DNA of 64,000 bases from Brevundimonas sp. GTDB lineage: Bacteria; Pseudomonadota; Alphaproteobacteria; Caulobacterales; Caulobacteraceae. The stretch covers positions 177,207-241,206 of the forward strand of contig NZ_JACESB010000003.1 in the NCBI RefSeq assembly GCF_013912005.1, in the 5' to 3' direction. The notes below the pieces were generated by a model that searched no databases, was not told the DNA's origin, and was given only the letters and a program-made list of their open reading frames with translations. How positions within the stretch are numbered: position 1 is the stretch's first letter; every line of letters starts with the position of its first letter. Of the stretch, positions 46,401 through 57,599 are shown piece by piece. Position numbers and translations under genes: made by a program.

Positions 46401-46414
46401 GTCATCGGCATGAC
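46401..46414. promoter_or_regulatory. Inverted repeat in receptor/phytase intergenic region
   Basis: GTCAT-CGGC-ATGAC, a perfect 5-bp inverted repeat, about 80 bp before the phytase ATG. TGTCAT- and CGTCAC-like blocks 22 bp apart (46400, 46422) faintly recall Pho-box repeats but do not form a proper 11-bp direct repeat. Confidence 0.3.
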
Positions 46415-46495
46415 GCGCAAGCGTCACCGTTCCGGCATTGACCCGCCATCCGGCCCATGGCCAAGCCGGACCGGCCCACCACGGAAGGAGCCGCC

Positions 46496-47578
46496 ATGAC
46501 CGTCCGCCATCTGATCGTCGCCGCCGTCGCGGCCGTTCTCGCCGGCTGCGCCGCCCTGGACGGGGAACGTCAGGGCGTCGGCGCGCCGGCCCCGGCTGCG
46601 CTCGAGACCCCCTCGGTGGGCACCACCGGCGAGGACGCCGCCGACGATCCGGCGATCTGGGCCTCGGCGACGCCGGTGCGGTTCGGCGATCATGCGATCC
46701 GCGGCTTCGTCGCCGGCACCGACAAGAAGGCGGGCCTGTACATCTACGGCCTCGACGGCGCGATCCTGCAGTTCCTGCCGGAGGGGCGGCTGAACAACGT
46801 CGATCTGGTGGACGGCCTGGCGATCCAGGGGCGTCCGCAGGTCGTGCTCGGCGCCAGCGACCGCACGGTCGGAAAGGCCGGGATCGCCCTGTACCGCTTC
46901 GATCCGGCCGCCGGGGCGGGGGCCCAGGTGCAGGTGTGGGGCCACATCCCGACCGACGTCGTCGAGCCCTACGGCTTCTGCATGACCCGGCGCGGCGCCG
47001 AGGTTCACGCCATCCTGCTGGGTCACGAAGGCGAGCTGCGCCAGTTCCTGCTCGGCGCGGGCGCCGGCGGGGAGCCGGTCGCGCGGGAAGTCCGGCGGGC
47101 CGAGGTCGGCTCGATCTCGGAAGGCTGCGCCGCCGATCCGCAGTCGGACGCCCTGTACGTCGCCGAGGAGGGGGTGGGCATCTGGCGCTACGGCCTCGAT
47201 CCGGCGTCGGGCGCCGCCCGGACCCTGCTGCAGGGCGTGGCGCCGGGCGTGCTGGTCGCCGACGTCGAGGGGCTGACGATCCTCGAGGACGGCGCCGCCC
47301 GCTACCTGATCGCCTCCAGCCAGGGCGACTCGACCTTCGCCGTGTGGCGGCTGGACGGCGCCGCGCCGGCCTTCGTCGGACGCTTCGTCGTCGCTGACGG
47401 CGCCGTCGACGGGGTGACGGGCACCGACGGACTGGACGCGCTCGGCGGGCCGGTGGGCGACGCCTTCCCCGAGGGGCTGGTGGTGGTGCAGGACGACGTC
47501 AACGACCGCGGCACCCAGAACTTCAAGTTCGTCGACTGGCGCGAGATCCGCGCCGCCCTCGCTTCGGCCGCGCCGTAG
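46496..47578 (+). CDS. Beta-propeller phytase lipoprotein
   Basis: 360 aa. Signal peptide MTVRHLIVAAVAAVLAGC with the lipobox LAGC. A six-bladed propeller follows, with BPP motifs DDPAIWASATP, TDKKAGLYIYGLDG, NNVDLVDGL, PYGFCM, EGCAADPQSDALYVAEE, ADVEGLTI, SSQGDSTFAVW, TGTDGLDA and FPEGLVVVQDD. It releases phosphate from phytate with calcium help at the cell surface or periplasm. AAGGAG lies before the ATG at 46496. The 3' end overlaps the convergent gene by 56 bp. Confidence 0.93.
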   Translation: MTVRHLIVAAVAAVLAGCAALDGERQGVGAPAPAALETPSVGTTGEDAADDPAIWASATPVRFGDHAIRGFVAGTDKKAGLYIYGLDGAILQFLPEGRLNNVDLVDGLAIQGRPQVVLGASDRTVGKAGIALYRFDPAAGAGAQVQVWGHIPTDVVEPYGFCMTRRGAEVHAILLGHEGELRQFLLGAGAGGEPVAREVRRAEVGSISEGCAADPQSDALYVAEEGVGIWRYGLDPASGAARTLLQGVAPGVLVADVEGLTILEDGAARYLIASSQGDSTFAVWRLDGAAPAFVGRFVVADGAVDGVTGTDGLDALGGPVGDAFPEGLVVVQDDVNDRGTQNFKFVDWREIRAALASAAP

Positions 47579-48251
47579 CGCCGGACACCGGGCCACGGGC
47601 CTTCCACGCCAGCAGGGCGATGCCGAGGGGGATGAGGTTGTAGGCCACGCCCGGCGCCCAGGGCGCGGCCCGCAACGCCGGCGACAGGGCCAGACCGCAG
47701 GAGACCGCGGCCGCGGCCAGGGCCAGGGCCCAGTTCCCCGCCCAGGAGACCGCCTGCCGCCGCACGTCCGACCCGACGGCCAGCGACCGGGCGGCGTGGG
47801 CGAACAGCAGCACGTACAGGGCCGCGAGCGCGCCGAAGGCCGCGCCATAGGTGACGTAGGCTCCGCGCAGGTCGGCGAGGGCGCTCATCAGCCCGCCGCC
47901 GGGCAGCCGTCCGCCCGAGAGGAAGTGGGTGGCCGACTCGGTGAGCAGCCGCAGCGGGAAGACGAAGACCAGCACGGCGAAGACGATGGCCAGGCTGAGG
48001 AAGGTGCTCCAGCCGTCCCGCCGGGCCCCCAGTCGCGACCAGCTCCGGTGCGCGATCCAGAACAGGGCGACGAGGGCGAAGCTGGCGGCGAAGGCCGGGA
48101 TCCGGGCGAGGGCCGTCTGCAGATCCTGGTAGGAGCGCAGCGGCTCGGCGCCGGCGATGATCAGCAGGGATACGGCGAAGGCGAAGGCGGCGTCGACGAA
48201 GGCGTCCTGTCGCTGGACGTCGGCCGGTCCCGAGATCCCGGTGGCGCCCAT
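47523..48251 (-). CDS. TMEM175-like membrane protein
   Basis: 242 aa, about six hydrophobic helices. The first helix has the pattern QDAFVDAAFAFAVSLLIIAG, comparable to the RxxxFSDGVFAxxxTLL filter helix of the TMEM175 (DUF1211) potassium-channel family, followed by FALVALFWIAHRSWSR as in that family. The FSD motif is FVD here, so ion selectivity may differ or channel function may be lost. GGGGAGGGGGAC lies before the start at 48251. 20 bp downstream of marC, in the same direction. Confidence 0.65.
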   Translation of the reverse strand: MGATGISGPADVQRQDAFVDAAFAFAVSLLIIAGAEPLRSYQDLQTALARIPAFAASFALVALFWIAHRSWSRLGARRDGWSTFLSLAIVFAVLVFVFPLRLLTESATHFLSGGRLPGGGLMSALADLRGAYVTYGAAFGALAALYVLLFAHAARSLAVGSDVRRQAVSWAGNWALALAAAAVSCGLALSPALRAAPWAPGVAYNLIPLGIALLAWKARGPVSGATARPKRGRRGSRASRRT

Positions 48252-48271
48252 GTCCCCCTCCCCGCTCCGCC

Positions 48272-48970
48272 TCAGTGACCGCCGCTGGGATAGGGCGTGG
48301 TGGCGATCGAGCTGAACATGCCCGGAATGGCCTCCGCCAGACCGGCGAGGATGAACTGGATGGCGAGGGCGCAGAGGATCAAGCCGAGCACCCGCACCAC
48401 GATGGCCATGCCGACGTCGCCCAGCACCCGGCTGATCGGCCCGGTCAGCGAGAAGCAGACGAAGGACACCAGCCCCGCCGCGGAGATGGCCGCGAGGGAG
48501 GCGAGCGTCGCCGCCGGCCCGATCCGCTCCGCCTCCCCGGCCTGGATGATCACCGCCGAAATGGCGCCGGGGCCGATCATCAGGGGGATGGCGAAGGGCA
48601 CGATGAGGCGCTGGAAGCGGCGCTTGGCGTAGCCCCGCACGTCGCCGGCGTCGGTCACGGCGTCGGCGTCGGCGAACATCTTCAGGAAGTCCTCGCGCGC
48701 CATGTCGAGGCCGAGGAACAGCAGCAGGATGCCGCCCGCGATGCGGAAGGCGGCCAGCGAGATGCCGAAGAACTGCAGCAGGCCGAGGCCGGTGAAGAAG
48801 AAGAAGCCGAGGAAGACGACGGCGAACAGGCAGATCAGGCCCGACACCGACACGCGCTGGCGCAGGGTCGCGCCGGCCGTGGCGGCGGCGAAGATCGGCA
48901 GGTTGCCGATCGGATCCAGCAGGGCGAACAGGGCCACGAACAGGTTGACCCCCAGATCGACCGCGTCCAT
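48272..48970 (-). CDS. MarC family integral membrane protein
   Basis: 232 aa with six predicted helices. FVALFALLDPIGNLPIF at the N-terminus and GGILLLFLGLDM, FAIPLMIGPGAISAVI fit MarC. Its role is not established; despite the name it is not shown to confer multidrug resistance. In an operon with the TMEM175-like gene. Divergent from pyrF, starts 86 bp apart. Confidence 0.93.
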   Translation of the reverse strand: MDAVDLGVNLFVALFALLDPIGNLPIFAAATAGATLRQRVSVSGLICLFAVVFLGFFFFTGLGLLQFFGISLAAFRIAGGILLLFLGLDMAREDFLKMFADADAVTDAGDVRGYAKRRFQRLIVPFAIPLMIGPGAISAVIIQAGEAERIGPAATLASLAAISAAGLVSFVCFSLTGPISRVLGDVGMAIVVRVLGLILCALAIQFILAGLAEAIPGMFSSIATTPYPSGGH

Positions 48971-49056
48971 GTCCTGACCCCGCCCCCAATTCAGCTGCGC
49001 CCATAAGGGCCGAGGCGCGCCCGCGCGTCCACCCCCAAGGCGAACGGAGACCGACG

Positions 49057-49788
49057 ATGACGCCCGCGCCCACCGACCCGCGCCTGATCGTCGGCCTCGA
49101 TCTGTCGTCCTTGGACGCGGCCCGGGCCATGGTCGACCGCCTCGGGGCGACGGTCTCGGCCTACAAGATCGGCCTGACCCTCCTCGCCCGCCCCGGCGGC
49201 GTGGCCTTCGCCCACGAACTGCGCGGCCGCGGCAAGAGCGTCTTCCAGGACTGGAAACTGCACGACATCGGCGCCCAGGTGGAAGGCGCCGCGCGCGCCG
49301 TCGCCGAAGGCGGCTGCGATCTGCTGACCGTGCACGCGGAGCCGCAGGTGATGCGCGGGGCGGTCCGGGGACGGGACGCGGCGGGTTCCGGTACGAAGCT
49401 GCTGGCCGTGACGGTGCTGACCAGCCTGTCCGACGCGGATCTCGCCGAGATCGGCTACGGCGCCGGCGCCGCGGCCCTGGTGGAGCGGCGGGTGCGGCAG
49501 GCGCTGGATTGCGGCGTCGACGGCGTCGTCTCCAGCCCGCTGGAGGCCGCCGCGGTGCGGGCGCTGGCGGACGCCGCGGGCCGTCCGGAGTTCCTGGTCG
49601 TCACCCCGGGCGTGCGGCCGGCCGGAGCCGAGCGGGGCGACCAGCAGCGGGTCGCCACGCCCGCGGAGGCGCTGCGCGCCGGCGCCAGCCATCTGGTGGT
49701 CGCCCGGCCGGTGGTCGCCGCCGACGATCCCCTGCGCGCGGCTTCGGCCATCGTCGGGGAGATCGCCGGAGTCGGACGGCCGCGCTGA
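49057..49788 (+). CDS. pyrF: Orotidine-5'-phosphate decarboxylase
   Basis: 243 aa TIM barrel, last step of UMP synthesis. Catalytic tetrad segment FQDWKLHDI (Asp65, Lys67, Asp70) plus substrate-binding LIVGLDLSS and VTPGVRPAGAERGDQQRV near the end, and LVVARPVV. GGAGACCGACG precedes the ATG. Size and motifs normal. Gene is alone. Confidence 0.96.
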   Translation: MTPAPTDPRLIVGLDLSSLDAARAMVDRLGATVSAYKIGLTLLARPGGVAFAHELRGRGKSVFQDWKLHDIGAQVEGAARAVAEGGCDLLTVHAEPQVMRGAVRGRDAAGSGTKLLAVTVLTSLSDADLAEIGYGAGAAALVERRVRQALDCGVDGVVSSPLEAAAVRALADAAGRPEFLVVTPGVRPAGAERGDQQRVATPAEALRAGASHLVVARPVVAADDPLRAASAIVGEIAGVGRPR

Positions 49789-49807
49789 GGCCGGGACGGC
49801 CGACCGG

Positions 49808-50254
49808 TCAGCGGTCGTACAGGTAGACGTCGCCGCACCCGCAGTCGTGGCGCGGCGCCGGCCGGCGAACCCGCCAGCCCCGGCGGACGCCGTCGGACCG
49901 GTCGTGATTGTAGCCCCACTCGTCCCGGTACCCCTGTCCGCGGCTGCGCCCGGCGGCGTCGCCTCGCGCGCGCCAGGGACCGTCGTGGTCGCGCAGGCGG
50001 CGACGCCCCTCTCCGTAGCCCGGCGCGGGGGCGGGCACGTAGACGCGCGGGCGCTCGCGGCGGCCGTCAGCCCACCGGCCGGTCCCTGCGTAGGCGCGGA
50101 CCTCGACCTCCGACAGCGGGGCGCCGCCGACCGGCTGGCCCCGGGAGTCGAGATACGCTGGCTGGCCCCACGATGGCGCGTAGGCCTGGGCGCGGGCGGC
50201 ATGCGGCGCGAGGCAGATCGTCGCGCCGGCGATCAGGACGAGGGGACGAAGCAT
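49808..50254 (-). CDS. Secreted basic uncharacterised protein
   Basis: 148 aa. Signal peptide MLRPLVLIAGATICLAPHAARAQA. Mature protein is rich in Arg, Gly, Tyr and Asp, with a final HDCGCGDVYLYDR segment holding two close cysteines. Repeated R-G-Y-x-D runs suggest a flexible surface or cell-wall-binding protein. No family recognised. Preceded by GGAGATCGCCG. Confidence 0.75.
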   Translation of the reverse strand: MLRPLVLIAGATICLAPHAARAQAYAPSWGQPAYLDSRGQPVGGAPLSEVEVRAYAGTGRWADGRRERPRVYVPAPAPGYGEGRRRLRDHDGPWRARGDAAGRSRGQGYRDEWGYNHDRSDGVRRGWRVRRPAPRHDCGCGDVYLYDR

Positions 50255-50305
50255 CGGCGATCTCCGGGTGGAGACGGTTAACGCTGTTCGGCCGCCTTCG
50301 TTCGC

Positions 50306-50542
50306 TCAGAAGTCGACGGCGAGGCCCTTCTTCTCCCAGTCGCCGTAGCGGGTGGGCTCGGGTCCCCGCGGACCGCCGTGCTCCACGGCCAGCGGCGTCT
50401 GGCGGGCCGCCTCGCGCCGTTCCGCCGCCTCCAGCAGGGCCCGTCGCGCGGCGTCGGAGAGCGGCCGTTCCGGCGTCGCGTGCGGCACGTCGGCGTTGAG
50501 GGTCGCGGCCGGCGCGTCGTTCGAGGTGGGATGATGGGTCAC
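50306..50542 (-). CDS. DUF1674 / SDHAF4-type protein
   Basis: 78 aa. The C-terminal motif [23 protein letters not shown] is the conserved core of DUF1674, which in mitochondria is SDHAF4, an assembly factor that protects the flavinylated succinate dehydrogenase subunit. The N-terminus is variable and Ala/Pro-rich. GTG start at 50542 has GAGG five bases upstream; a GTG 12 codons earlier (50578) is another option. No sdh genes nearby. Divergent from htpX. Confidence 0.85.
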   Translation of the reverse strand: MTHHPTSNDAPAATLNADVPHATPERPLSDAARRALLEAAERREAARQTPLAVEHGGPRGPEPTRYGDWEKKGLAVDF

Positions 50543-50625
50543 AGGGTCCTCGCCTTGAGCCGGAAGGTTCTGATCCACAAAATGGTTCTCCGCCAGCCCG
50601 GCGCCAGCCCCGACTCCGCGCGACG

Positions 50626-51579
50626 ATGAATCACCTGAAGACCTTCGCCCTGCTCGCCGTCATGACCGCCCTGTTCATGGGCGTCGGCTACATGATCGGC
50701 CGCGTGCCCGGGATGCTGGTCGCCCTGCTGCTCGCCGGCGGCATGAACCTGTTCAGCTACTGGAACGCGGACAAGATCGTGCTGCGCATGTACCGCGCCC
50801 AGCTGGTGGACGAGACCCATCCGAACGCGGTGGTGCGCACCTACGTCGCCGACGTCCTGCAGATGGCCCGCGACGCCGGCCTGCCGCGGCCGAAGATCGC
50901 CATCATCCCCAACGACCAGCCGAACGCCTTCGCCACCGGCCGCAACCCGGAGAACGCCGCCGTCTGCGCCACCACCGGCCTCCTCGACATGCTGACGCGG
51001 GAGGAGATCCGGGGCGTGATGGCGCACGAGCTGGCGCACGTGAAGAACCGCGACACCCTGACCATGACGGTGACGGCGACGATCGCGGGCGCCATCGCCG
51101 CCCTCGCCAACTTCGCCCTGTTCTTCGGCGGCGGGGACGACCGCGAGCGGCCGGGGGGCCTGATCGGAACGCTGGCGCTGATGATCCTCGCGCCGATGGC
51201 GGCCGGGCTGGTGCAGATGGCCATCAGCCGCGCCCGCGAATACGAGGCCGATCGCGTGGGGGCGGGCATCGCCGGCGACCCACAGGCGCTGGCCGCCGCC
51301 CTGCAGAAGATCGAGGCCTATGCGAAGCGGATCCACAATCCGGTGGCCGAGCGCAATCCGGCCTCCGGCCAGCTGTTCATCATCAACCCCCTGTCGGGGC
51401 GCGGGGCCGACAACCTGTTCTCGACCCACCCGAACACCGCCAACCGGGTGCGGGCGCTGGCCGAACTGGCGACCGGCGCGGGCCGGCCGGCGTCGCGCCC
51501 GGCGGCGCCCCGGTCTGCCGCCGTCGCCGCGAGCACCTCGGTCCCGAACGCCGGCGGCCCGCGCGGCCCCTGGGGCTAG
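50626..51579 (+). CDS. htpX: Membrane zinc metalloprotease HtpX
   Basis: 317 aa. Two N-terminal membrane helices (about 5-45), catalytic HELAH (134-138, in [13 protein letters not shown]), two further helices (145-200) and REYEADRVG supplying the third zinc ligand. M48 family quality-control protease acting on damaged inner-membrane proteins. The C-terminal Ala/Pro extension (about 290-317) is lineage-variable. The ribosome site is weak. 3' end overlaps the convergent recQ by 4 bp. Confidence 0.96.
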   Translation: MNHLKTFALLAVMTALFMGVGYMIGRVPGMLVALLLAGGMNLFSYWNADKIVLRMYRAQLVDETHPNAVVRTYVADVLQMARDAGLPRPKIAIIPNDQPNAFATGRNPENAAVCATTGLLDMLTREEIRGVMAHELAHVKNRDTLTMTVTATIAGAIAALANFALFFGGGDDRERPGGLIGTLALMILAPMAAGLVQMAISRAREYEADRVGAGIAGDPQALAAALQKIEAYAKRIHNPVAERNPASGQLFIINPLSGRGADNLFSTHPNTANRVRALAELATGAGRPASRPAAPRSAAVAASTSVPNAGGPRGPWG

Positions 51580-53435
51580 GCGGCCGCGGACAGGGCGGCG
51601 AGCACCGCCTTGCCGTAGCGCTCCAGCTTCGTCTGGCCGACGCCGGGGACGTGCCCCAGGGCGTCGAGCGTCGCCGGCTCGGCCACGGCGATCTCCAGCA
51701 GGGTGCGATCCTGGAAGATCACATAGGGCGGCACCCGCTGTTCGGCGGCCCGGTCGCGCCGCCACGCGCGGAGCACCTCGAAGCGGGCCCGCACGTCGGC
51801 GTCCATGGCCTCCAGCGCCGCGTTGCGCCCCGTCCGCTGCCGCGGCGCCGCCCCCCGCGCCGGGGTCAGCCGGACCTCGACGGCGCGCTCGCCGCGGTAC
51901 ACCGCCCGGACCGCGGCCGGGTCCCCGAGCCTGACCAGCGGCTTGCCCTCGTTCGGATCCTCGACCAGCAGCCCCTCGAACATCAGGTGGTCGAGCACGT
52001 CCCGCCAGGTCTGCAGCGGCGTGTCGACGCCGATCCCCCAGGTGGACAGGGCCGTCTCCCACGGCTGGACCTCCCGGGTCCGGCCGAGGAGGTGATCGAC
52101 CACCCGGCCGCGGCCGAAGCGTTCGCCCAGCCGCTGCACCGCCGCCAGCGCCTTCTGGGCCTGCACGGTGGCGTCGAACATGGCCGGGGGGTCGAGGCAG
52201 ATGTCGCAGACGCCGCACGGCTGCGCCTCCGCCTCGCCGAAGTAGCGGCGCACCGCCTGCGGCCGGCAGACGGCGCCGTCCAGCATGGCGAACAGCTGGC
52301 GCGCCTTGCGCACCTGCACCGCCTTGACCTCCTCGGCCGTGGGGCGGCCGTCGAGCCGCCGCAGGGTCCAGGCGATGTCGGAGGGACCGTAGAGGGTGAG
52401 GCCCTCCGCCGGCTCGCCGTCTCGGCCGGCGCGGCCGATCTCCTGCCAGTAGGCCTCGAGCGAGCCGGGCGGGTCGGCGTGGATCACGAAGCGGACGTCG
52501 GCCTTGTCCACCCCCATGCCGAAGGCGATGGTCGCCACCATCACCGCGCCGTCCTCGGCCAGGAACCGCTCCAGCCGCCGGTCGCGCTCCCGGGCGTCCA
52601 TGCCCGCGTGGTAGGCGATGGCGTTGGTCCCCGCCTCCTGCAGCGCCTGCGCCACCCGCTCGCAGCCGTCGCGACTGCCGCAGTAGACCACCCCCGACTT
52701 GCCGCGCCGCTCGCGGACCAGGGCGATGACTGCGGCGTCCGTCTTCGCGCGGGAGCCGCTTTCCTTGCGGATAGCCGAAAGCTGGAGATTGGGCCGGGCG
52801 AAGCTGTCGACCACGACCCGCGCGCCCTCCAGCCGCAGCGAGCGCAGGATGTCCTCGCGCGTCCGCGCGTCGGCGGTGGCGGTGACGGCGATGCGCGGCA
52901 CGCCGGGAAAGACCTCGGCGAGGCGGCCGAGGGTGCGATAGTCGGGACGGAAGTCGTGGCCCCACTGGCTGACGCAGTGGGCCTCGTCGATGGCGATCAG
53001 GCTGAGCGGCAGCTCCGCCAGCCGCTCCAGCATGGCGCCGCCCGCCAGCCCCTCGGGCGAGACGTAGAGCAGGTCCAGTTCACCGGCCCGCGCCGCCCGC
53101 CAGATGGCCGAGCGGTCGTCGAGCGAGACGCCGGAGTCGAGCCGCGCCGCCCGCACGCCCTGCTGCTTCAGCGCCTCCACCTGGTCGGTCATCAGGGCGA
53201 TCAGCGGCGAGATCACCAGCCCGAGGCCGGGCCGGAGGATCGCCGGCAGCTGGTAGCAGACGGACTTGCCGCCGCCGGTGGGCAGGACCGCCAGCACGTC
53301 GCGGCCGGCCAGCACCTCGGCGACCACCTCCGCCTGGCGGCCGCGGAAGTCGGGGTGGCCCCAGATCCGCTCCAGCGTGGCGCGGGCCGCGTCGAGGGCG
53401 GAGGACGGCGCAAGCAGGGTCGAGTCGGCGGGCAT
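51576..53435 (-). CDS. recQ: ATP-dependent DNA helicase RecQ
   Basis: 619 aa 3'-5' helicase. Walker [20 protein letters not shown] box [18 protein letters not shown], motif [16 protein letters not shown]. Zinc knuckle ([14 protein letters not shown]), winged-helix RQC domain (about 420-510) and C-terminal HRDC domain (about 540-615). Repair and restart of stalled forks. Start [10 protein letters not shown] at 53435 preceded by AAGGCCGGG; other in-frame ATG at 53453. Divergent from the malic enzyme. Confidence 0.95.
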   Translation of the reverse strand: MPADSTLLAPSSALDAARATLERIWGHPDFRGRQAEVVAEVLAGRDVLAVLPTGGGKSVCYQLPAILRPGLGLVISPLIALMTDQVEALKQQGVRAARLDSGVSLDDRSAIWRAARAGELDLLYVSPEGLAGGAMLERLAELPLSLIAIDEAHCVSQWGHDFRPDYRTLGRLAEVFPGVPRIAVTATADARTREDILRSLRLEGARVVVDSFARPNLQLSAIRKESGSRAKTDAAVIALVRERRGKSGVVYCGSRDGCERVAQALQEAGTNAIAYHAGMDARERDRRLERFLAEDGAVMVATIAFGMGVDKADVRFVIHADPPGSLEAYWQEIGRAGRDGEPAEGLTLYGPSDIAWTLRRLDGRPTAEEVKAVQVRKARQLFAMLDGAVCRPQAVRRYFGEAEAQPCGVCDICLDPPAMFDATVQAQKALAAVQRLGERFGRGRVVDHLLGRTREVQPWETALSTWGIGVDTPLQTWRDVLDHLMFEGLLVEDPNEGKPLVRLGDPAAVRAVYRGERAVEVRLTPARGAAPRQRTGRNAALEAMDADVRARFEVLRAWRRDRAAEQRVPPYVIFQDRTLLEIAVAEPATLDALGHVPGVGQTKLERYGKAVLAALSAAA

Positions 53436-53533
53436 CCCGGCCTTGTGCCGCATTTGTTCCCGGGTGTCAGCCGCTGGCCGGTTGTCGCCTCTCCCGCCGG
53501 GCACTAGGAACGGGACGAACTCCGGAAACGCCC

Positions 53534-55816
<2,283 letters not shown>

Positions 55817-55823
55817 GTCCGGC

Positions 55824-57563
55824 TCAGGCGGACGGCGCGCCGCTGGCGGCCGCGTCGCGCGCCTTCTGCGCCGCCATCACCGCCGGCTGCCGCCGCGCCA
55901 CATAGAAGGCGAGAACGATCGCAAAGACCCCGATCAGCGTCGAGTAGAGGAAGAAGGTGACGTAGCCGGCGCCCAGCCCGGCGACGGACACCCCGCTCTT
56001 GGCGGCGCCCTCGACCAGCGACCCTTCCGGAAGGCGGGTGAACAGGCCCTTCAGGACGGCCGGCAGCCCGCCGGCGTCCGCCCATCGCGCCGAGGCCTCG
56101 ACGATCTTGCCCGACTGACTGGCGATGATCTTGCCGGGCAGGGCGTAGAGCGAACTGAACAGCGCGTACTGGGTCGCGGTGAAGCCGATCGAGGTGAGGC
56201 TCGACATGTAGGCGATGAGGGCGGTGCCCGCGTAGCCGGTGGCGACGTTGTCGATGCCGATGGAGATGAAGAGGGCGGTCAGGTCGTGGCCCTGGGTGGC
56301 CAGCCAGGCGAAGACGAAGTTGGAGACCGGGCTCATGAAGGCGCCGATCACCATCGTCCGGATCAGCCCCAGCTTCGCCACCGACCAGCCGCCGACGATG
56401 ACCCCTGCGGAAAGGGCCACGACCCCGAACACCTTCCGCACCTCGGCGATCTCGATCAGGCTGAAGCCGAGGTCGATGTAGAACGGGTTCATGATGTTGA
56501 GGACGAAGTCCGCCAGCCGGTAGAGGCAGATCAGGGCGAGGATCGGCCCGGCGAGACGTCCGAAGCGGTTGAAGAAGTCCATCAGCGGCTCGCCGAAGGA
56601 TCCGGCGAGGTAGGCTCCCGGCCGCGTCGCCAGTCCCGGCAAGGGCCAGCAGGCCGCGGTCAGCAGCGCAAACCCGCCGATCACATAGGCGAACTGGACG
56701 AGGACGCCCGCCGCATCGCCCTGCTCGAGCCCCGCGACGAGGGCGGCCTCGGCGCCGCCGCCAAGGAATGGTCCGAGAGCCCAGACAAGCGCATCCGCCT
56801 TGTCCGTGAGCCCGGTGCCGATGACGAGCGCGGCGATGAAGATCAGCAGGACCCGGATCACCCACTCGATCTTCTCGGCCATCGGCCGCGACGGGAGGTG
56901 TCCGACGGGGATCGCCCGGATGACGTGCGCCTTCTCCCGCGGGGCCAGCAGCACGCCAAGCACGCCGATCCCCATCAGGGCGGCCATCACCGCGTAGGAG
57001 AGGTTCCAGTTGAACAGCTGTGCGAGGATGAGCGGGACGGCGCCCGCCACGATGACCGCAACGCGGTAGCCAAGCTGGTAGGCCGCAGCCATCACCCCTT
57101 GCCGGCTGTCATCGACGGCCTCGATGCGCCAGGCGTCGATCGCGATGTCCTGCGTCGCCCCGAAGAAGCCGACCAGGACCGCAAAAAGCGCGATCAGGCC
57201 GAGGTTCGACTGCGGGTCGGAACCGGAGATCAACCACAGCCCGAGAATGATCACCGCCTGGGTCGCCAGCATCCACGACCGCCGGTGTCCGAGCAGGCGG
57301 GTGAGTCCGGGGATGTCGGTGCGGTCGAGCAGCGGCGCCCAGACGAACTTGAGCGCATAGGTCAGCGTCGCCAGGGCGAAGAAGCCGATCAGCTCGAGCG
57401 AAACGCCATCGTCCCGCAGCCAGGCCGAAAGGGTGTCGTAGACGAGAAGGTTGGGCAGGCCGGCGGCGAAGCCGAGCAGCAGCATGACCAGGCTGGTGCG
57501 CTCGAAGTAGGCGGCCAAGCCCCCGAGGCGGCTCGCGGGCTTCGCGGCGCTGCTGTCAGTCAT
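55824..57563 (-). CDS. AmpG-like MFS permease
   Basis: 579 aa. About 14 hydrophobic helices: YFERTSLVMLLLGFAAGLPNLLVYDTLSAWLRDDG at the N-terminus and GFFGATQDIAIDAWRIE and QLGYRVAVIVAGAVPLILA match AmpG-type muropeptide importers. The protein is longer than E. coli AmpG by ~90 residues, with a soluble stretch (about 265-330) in the middle. Imports anhydro-muropeptides for cell-wall recycling. No beta-lactamase regulator genes near. Convergent with maeB, 7 bp between the stops. Confidence 0.87.
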   Translation of the reverse strand: MTDSSAAKPASRLGGLAAYFERTSLVMLLLGFAAGLPNLLVYDTLSAWLRDDGVSLELIGFFALATLTYALKFVWAPLLDRTDIPGLTRLLGHRRSWMLATQAVIILGLWLISGSDPQSNLGLIALFAVLVGFFGATQDIAIDAWRIEAVDDSRQGVMAAAYQLGYRVAVIVAGAVPLILAQLFNWNLSYAVMAALMGIGVLGVLLAPREKAHVIRAIPVGHLPSRPMAEKIEWVIRVLLIFIAALVIGTGLTDKADALVWALGPFLGGGAEAALVAGLEQGDAAGVLVQFAYVIGGFALLTAACWPLPGLATRPGAYLAGSFGEPLMDFFNRFGRLAGPILALICLYRLADFVLNIMNPFYIDLGFSLIEIAEVRKVFGVVALSAGVIVGGWSVAKLGLIRTMVIGAFMSPVSNFVFAWLATQGHDLTALFISIGIDNVATGYAGTALIAYMSSLTSIGFTATQYALFSSLYALPGKIIASQSGKIVEASARWADAGGLPAVLKGLFTRLPEGSLVEGAAKSGVSVAGLGAGYVTFFLYSTLIGVFAIVLAFYVARRQPAVMAAQKARDAAASGAPSA

Positions 57564-57599
57564 CTGGCGTTCCCTGGCGGCGACGCCCCCTGCGCCCCG

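Noticed and set aside
46384-46430. Pho box before the phytase gene
   Set aside because: Only two distant TGTCAT/CGTCAC-like blocks, without the 11-bp direct-repeat phasing of a Pho box.
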